Source: CAZILN01 sp964540005 (GTDB lineage Bacteria > Bacteroidota > Bacteroidia > Bacteroidales > SM23-62). From it: a stretch of 10,309 nt of DNA. The position numbers and the translations under genes were made by a program. Below, piece by piece: positions 7,359 to 10,309 of the stretch (position 1 is the stretch's first letter; each line of letters begins with the position of its first letter). The notes below the pieces were generated by a model, which had not been told where the DNA came from, ran no database searches, and saw only the letters and a list, made by a program, of their open reading frames with translations. The stretch lies in assembly GCA_964540005.1 (NCBI GenBank), contig CAZILN010000414.1, positions 1 to 10,309 of the forward strand, written 5' to 3'.

Positions 7359-7381
7359 CCATATCAATTTCTATTATTCGG

Positions 7382-7437
7382 TATTAGGATAATACATATC
7401 TGTCTGTTGGCCAGGCAATGTAATAATTATCCTAATA
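7382..7437 (+). repeat. Hairpin-core array, copy 4 (perfect 12-bp arms, divergent core)
   Basis: Arms TATTAGGATAAT (7382-7393) and ATTATCCTAATA (7426-7437) are perfectly complementary. The core at 7391-7417 keeps TACATA and CAGGCA but has GGCC where other copies have TGTC. Its inner pairing uses TACAT (7393-7397) with ATGTA (7418-7422), just outside the core. It is the most diverged copy. Confidence 0.7.
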
Positions 7438-7439
7438 AT

Positions 7440-7462
7440 GATGTATGAGAATAACTCACATC
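7440..7462. repeat. Small hairpin between copies 4 and 5
   Basis: GATGT (7440-7444) plus GAG (7447-7449) pairs with CTC (7455-7457) plus ACATC (7458-7462), with AT bulged and an AATAA loop. It lacks the conserved core, so it may be an eroded arm or chance pairing. Confidence 0.35.
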
Positions 7463-7472
7463 CCATCGTAGT

Positions 7473-7541
7473 TTATTTGGATATAAAAAATGATGCCTGA
7501 CAACACGAAGTTTTGTAGCAGAATTTTTTATATCCAAATAA
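7473..7541 (-). repeat. Hairpin-core array, copy 5 (inverted, perfect 19-bp arms)
   Basis: Arms TTATTTGGATATAAAAAAT (7473-7491) and its exact complement at 7523-7541 enclose a core in reverse orientation at 7494-7519. Read on the minus strand the core begins GCTACA and ends TGTCAGGCA, identical to copies 1 and 2 at both ends. The arm ends four bases from the stop codon of the minus-strand methyltransferase gene, so it would form a large stem-loop at the 3' end of that mRNA. Its A/T tracts lie in the stem, not after it, so it is not a typical terminator. Confidence 0.85.
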
Positions 7542-7545
7542 CAAT

Positions 7546-8085
7546 TCAGGCAAACGGATGATTCATATCATTAAAGAGATGCCATAATACTATGCCTGCA
7601 CTTACAGATATGTTCAGGGAGTGTTTGGTGCCGAACTGAGGTATTTCTATGCTCATATCGCAAAGATCAATTATTTGCTGATCCACACCCCTAATCTCAT
7701 GTCCGAAAATTACGGCATATTTCTGGTCGGCATTTGTATTGAAATCCTTCAGTGCAATACTCTTATCGGTCTGTTCAATGGCAATGATCCTGTAGTCATC
7801 AGCTTTCAGCTTCGTAATGGCCTGCCTGGTTTCCTTTTGATATTCCCAGGCCACTGATTCTGTCGCTCCGAGGGCTGTCTTGTGAATATCGCGGTGAGGA
7901 GGGCAGGCAGTAATACCGCAGAGGTAAATTTTCTTAATAAGGAAGGCATCTGCAGACCTGAATACAGACCCAATGTTATAGAGGCTTCTTACGTTGTCCA
8001 GTACAATAATAAGAGGCAGTTTATCAGCTTTTATAAAGTCTGGAATACTGAGCCGGTTCAGTTCGTTGTTTTTAAGCTTTCTCAT
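7546..8085 (-). CDS. TrmH/SpoU family RNA 2'-O-ribose methyltransferase
   Basis: This 179-residue SPOUT-class enzyme is expected to transfer a methyl group from S-adenosylmethionine to a ribose 2'-OH in tRNA or rRNA, as a dimer with a trefoil-knot active site. All three SpoU motifs are present. Motif 1 is DNVRSLYNIGSVFRSADAF, with N37 and the catalytic-type R43. Motif 2 is FGHE at 127-130, followed by RGV. Motif 3 is IPQFGTKHSLNISVSAGIVL from I148. The protein is little more than the catalytic domain; there is no L30e-like N-terminal substrate-binding domain as in RlmB, so a tRNA substrate is more likely, but this is inference. The ATG at 8085 on the minus strand leaves a short 20-residue lead-in. 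It is divergent from sucC and convergent with the lipoprotein gene across the hairpin array. Confidence 0.92.
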   Translation of the reverse strand: MRKLKNNELNRLSIPDFIKADKLPLIIVLDNVRSLYNIGSVFRSADAFLIKKIYLCGITACPPHRDIHKTALGATESVAWEYQKETRQAITKLKADDYRIIAIEQTDKSIALKDFNTNADQKYAVIFGHEIRGVDQQIIDLCDMSIEIPQFGTKHSLNISVSAGIVLWHLFNDMNHPFA

Positions 8086-8214
8086 GTATACTTTCCCAGA
8101 TGGGCAACAAGTTTAAGGAAGCCTGGTTAAAACATGAATATTAAGGAGTCAATATGTGATGAAGTTAAAAAAAATAAATAATTTAGCAGTACGTCAAAAC
8201 GTAATATCATTCTC

Positions 8215-9411
8215 ATGAATATCCATGAATATCAGGCAAAATCTATCCTTAGCAAGTGTAATGTCCCTGTACCTTCGGCACTGGTTGCTGATACCCCGGG
8301 GAAAGCCCGCGAAGCAGCGGAAAGGATCCGTGAACAAACGGGTACTGATACCTGGGCGGTTAAGGCCCAGATCCATGCCGGTGGCCGGGGAAAAGGAGGT
8401 GGTGTCAAGATCGCGAAATCACTCGATGAGTGCTTTGAGTTTGCCCGTGATATACTGGGAATGAACCTGGTGACTCACCAGACGGGACCCGAAGGGAAGA
8501 CCGTTCATAAGATCCTTGTCGAACAGGGTATTTATTATGCAGGTGAAAGTGAGATAAAGGAGTTTTATGTTAGTATACTGCTGAACCGCGAGACAGGCAG
8601 GAATGTGATCATGTATTCAACTGAAGGAGGAATGGATATTGAAAAGGTAGCTGAAGAAACACCGCATCTGATATTTCGTGAAGAAATAGATCCTGTGGCT
8701 GGTTTGCAGGCTTTTCAGTCCAGGCGGATAGCTTTCAACCTTGGCCTGTCAGGCAAGGCCTATAAGGAAATGCTGAAATTCATACCTGCCCTGTACCAGG
8801 CATATATCAGTGCTGATGCCTCATTAATGGAGATTAATCCTGTCATAAAGACTTCAGATGACCTGATATTTGCTGCCGATGCCAAGATCAACTTGGATGA
8901 TAACGCCCTTTACAGGCATCAGGTTTACACGGATATGCGCGATACCTCAGAGGAAGATCCTGCCGAGGTCGAAGCCAGTAAATACAACCTCAATTTTGTC
9001 AAACTTGATGGAAATGTGGGTTGCATGGTCAACGGTGCAGGCCTGGCCATGGCCACCATGGATATCATCAAACTTTCAGGTGGGCACCCGGCTAATTTCC
9101 TTGATGTAGGCGGAACAGCCAATGCAGAGACAGTGGAGGCCGGATTCAGGATAATTCTTACAGATCCTAATGTAAAGGCCATCCTGATCAATATTTTCGG
9201 GGGTATTGTCAGGTGCGACCGTGTAGCACAGGGAGTTGTGGATGCCTATCAGTCTATTGGTGACATCAAGGTCCCGGTAATTGTCAGATTGCAGGGTACC
9301 AATGCTGAAGAAGCCAAGGAGCTGATTGATAAATCGGATCTGAGTGTATACCCGGCTATTACGCTTCAGGAAGCTGCTGACCTGGTGAACAAGATAGTAA
9401 GTGGAGCATAG
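8215..9411 (+). CDS. sucC: Succinyl-CoA synthetase (succinate-CoA ligase) beta subunit
   Basis: This 398-residue beta subunit works with the alpha subunit SucD to interconvert succinyl-CoA and succinate with formation of ATP or GTP in the TCA cycle. The N-terminus MNIHEYQAKSILSKCNVPVP is the family form and supports the ATG at 8215; the nearby ATG at 8225 is out of frame. The ATP-grasp part shows VKAQIHAGGRGKGGGVKIAK, with GGRGK at 56-60, and SLMEINPV later in the domain. The C-terminal ligase domain shows the phosphate-site segment NIFGGIVRCD, with G329-G330. The length is close to the E. coli protein (388). No sucD is adjacent: the next gene is on the opposite strand, so the alpha subunit must be encoded elsewhere. 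A 5-bp inverted repeat TACGT-caaa-ACGTA lies at 8190-8203, upstream of the start; its meaning is unknown. Confidence 0.96.
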   Translation: MNIHEYQAKSILSKCNVPVPSALVADTPGKAREAAERIREQTGTDTWAVKAQIHAGGRGKGGGVKIAKSLDECFEFARDILGMNLVTHQTGPEGKTVHKILVEQGIYYAGESEIKEFYVSILLNRETGRNVIMYSTEGGMDIEKVAEETPHLIFREEIDPVAGLQAFQSRRIAFNLGLSGKAYKEMLKFIPALYQAYISADASLMEINPVIKTSDDLIFAADAKINLDDNALYRHQVYTDMRDTSEEDPAEVEASKYNLNFVKLDGNVGCMVNGAGLAMATMDIIKLSGGHPANFLDVGGTANAETVEAGFRIILTDPNVKAILINIFGGIVRCDRVAQGVVDAYQSIGDIKVPVIVRLQGTNAEEAKELIDKSDLSVYPAITLQEAADLVNKIVSGA

Positions 9412-9463
9412 CCTGCTCGGAGACCGGCAGTCAACTTAAGGATGAGACAAAGCAGGGCAGGAG

Positions 9464-9934
9464 CTAATCCCTGAGTCCCACCTTCCTGTGGGAACCGTCA
9501 CAAAAAGGTTTCTTATCTGATCCACCGCACCTGCAAAGGAATGCTGGATCCTGTGAATCGATGATTTTTCCATCCATGTCAGTAATGGAGAATTTACCAC
9601 TTACCTGCAGGGGTCCGTCCTTCATTAGCTTTATACTTACCGCTTGTGCTTCCTGGGCAGGGATTTTTTTAGCCTCTTCAGCCAGTGATTTCCCTGGTTT
9701 ATCTGATTTCCTTGATGGATCATTCCAGTCATATGATAAAGCCTCGGTAGGGCATTTCTTAACTATATCAATAATCTGTTCGGTCGGAGCACCCTCCATA
9801 TTAACCCAGGGCCTCTTCCTGGGATTAAATACTTCAATCAATTCACGGTAGCATATAGTTGCATGAATGCATTTAGAAGCCCTCCAATGAACGGTTATCT
9901 CATCGTTCGAATAATCTCTGTCCTGCGGATCCAT
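9464..9934 (-). CDS. Iron-sulfur protein: divergent 4Fe-4S domain fused to a CDGSH domain
   Basis: The 156-residue protein has two metal-binding parts. The N-terminal half matches the Fer4_19 type ferredoxin-like domain: C22-IHATI-C28, then EVFNPRKRPWV and C61-P-TEAL. After a charged linker, the C-terminal half ends in a classical CDGSH motif, C134-R-C136-GGSDKKPF-C145-DGS-H149, which ligates a [2Fe-2S] cluster by three Cys and one His. No signal peptide or membrane segment is seen, so it should be cytoplasmic. Electron transfer or cluster transfer is the likely role; the partner is unknown. The start ATG at 9934 is followed closely by HWRASKCIHA, as usual for this architecture. It converges on sucC with a 52-base gap. 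I recognise the architecture as common in Bacteroidota but know no accepted gene name. Confidence 0.9.
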   Translation of the reverse strand: MDPQDRDYSNDEITVHWRASKCIHATICYRELIEVFNPRKRPWVNMEGAPTEQIIDIVKKCPTEALSYDWNDPSRKSDKPGKSLAEEAKKIPAQEAQAVSIKLMKDGPLQVSGKFSITDMDGKIIDSQDPAFLCRCGGSDKKPFCDGSHRKVGLRD

Positions 9935-10105
9935 TATTTAATGATTGTTAGATATATAGACATGCGAAAATACGAAATGTTCATGAGCTAATGCTTTTAT
10001 CGGGCCAAGGATGCGTATAGACTGGAATTTCTAATCTACATTTATTAAATTGCCGAAGAAAAAAATATGGCATAATTGTTGAAAAAGGATAGGGAAACGA
10101 TTCTG

Positions 10106-10309
10106 ATGATGAAAAGGTTTATTGCAGGCATAGCTCTTCTGATAATTTGCCTGGCGGGATTTTCACAGGAAGAACCCCGTACAAGCAATGACATATATAT
10201 AGTGAGAGCCGAGATTATTGATGGCGATACGATCTGGATGGCCGATATAGATGAGGTATTTATTTTCCCGGAAAGAGGATTTATCAACAAGCGGGAGCGC
10301 AGGAGGTAT
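10106..10309 (+). CDS. DUF4294 family secreted protein, 3' end outside the window
   Basis: Only the first 68 codons are present; the frame runs open to the last base. An N-terminal signal peptide is clear: MMKRF, then a hydrophobic IAGIALLIICLAG core, with cleavage probably near FSQ/EEP. The mature part, DIYIVRAEIIDGDTIWMADI followed by DEVFIFPERGFINKRERRRY, has the pattern I know from DUF4294, a Bacteroidota family of envelope proteins of unknown function. Two ATGs at 10106 and 10109 are in the same frame, and either could start the protein. A purine-rich stretch (AAAGGATAGGGAAA, 10085-10098) lies just upstream. The minus strand here is also open (10045-10290), but it shows no family resemblance. 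Confidence 0.82.
   Translation, partial: MMKRFIAGIALLIICLAGFSQEEPRTSNDIYIVRAEIIDGDTIWMADIDEVFIFPERGFINKRERRRY

Noticed and set aside
7125..7542. Reading the hairpin array as a CRISPR array.
   Set aside because: The repeated core is not identical between copies, core spacing varies from about 70 to 102, one copy is inverted, and the flanks are inverted arms and not independent spacers. No cas gene is in view.
7125..7542. Reading the array as integron attC sites with cassettes.
   Set aside because: The GTTRRRY and RYYYAAC boxes are not found, there are no cassette-sized genes between copies, and the outer arms, not the centre, are the variable part.
8179..8186. TAATTTAG before sucC as a -7 element.
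   Set aside because: It fits TAnnTTTG at seven of eight positions, missing one base of the TTTG part, and no TTTG lies about 20 bases upstream, so it is not distinguishable from AT-rich background.
8748..8755. GTCAGGCA within sucC, like the right end of the array core; similar short matches at about 409 and 1584.
   Set aside because: These are 7-9 base matches inside conserved coding sequence, without the GCTACA half or flanking inverted arms; chance.
9413..9430. Hairpin CTGC(t)CGG-aga-CCGGCAG just after sucC, considered as a terminator.
   Set aside because: The stem is fair, but no T-run follows on either strand, so an intrinsic terminator is not supported.
10045..10290. Minus-strand open frame at the right end of the window.
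   Set aside because: The plus strand here has a signal peptide and the DUF4294 pattern; the minus frame has no family resemblance.

Overview
The window looks like chromosomal DNA of a member of the Bacteroidota, probably Bacteroidales or a near relative. It carries families largely confined to that phylum (DUF2851, DUF4294, and an OmpA-like/TPR lipoprotein of Bacteroidota type). Starts lack clear Shine-Dalgarno sites, and the rpsO gene has a TTG-N19-TAnnTTTG type promoter, the Bacteroidota form. The genus cannot be named from this sequence.

Layout: (1) 2-1923, + strand: the 3' part of a DUF2851 gene, then, 23 bases later, a two-TM potassium channel with an RCK/TrkA domain. (2) 2021-4712, +: rpsO with promoter and terminator, then pnp, the widely conserved S15/PNPase pair. 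(3) 4728-5163, +: a decayed deoxynucleoside kinase gene that has lost its P-loop end and carries a frameshift and a nonsense codon. (4) 5356-7120, +: a lipoprotein with OmpA-like and TPR regions, closed by a strong intrinsic terminator. (5) 7125-7542: a gene-free convergent interval holding five copies of a 26-27 nt conserved core. Four of the five sit at the centre of perfect inverted arms whose sequence differs from copy to copy. (6) 7546-8085, -: a TrmH/SpoU RNA ribose methyltransferase. (7) 8215-9411, +: sucC, without sucD beside it. (8) 9464-9934, -: a small ferredoxin-CDGSH iron-sulfur protein. (9) 10106-10309, +: the start of a secreted DUF4294 protein, cut by the window edge.

Most genes are housekeeping: translation and RNA turnover (rpsO, pnp, trmH family), the TCA cycle (sucC), ion homeostasis (channel) and envelope (lipoprotein, DUF4294). 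They do not form one pathway. The part not explained by known families is the hairpin array at 7125-7542. It combines a conserved core with unrelated but perfectly self-complementary arms, and the last copy is inverted. That pattern suggests a mobile or recombining palindromic element, or a family of structured RNA/ssDNA hairpins. The kinase pseudogene is the second point of interest.
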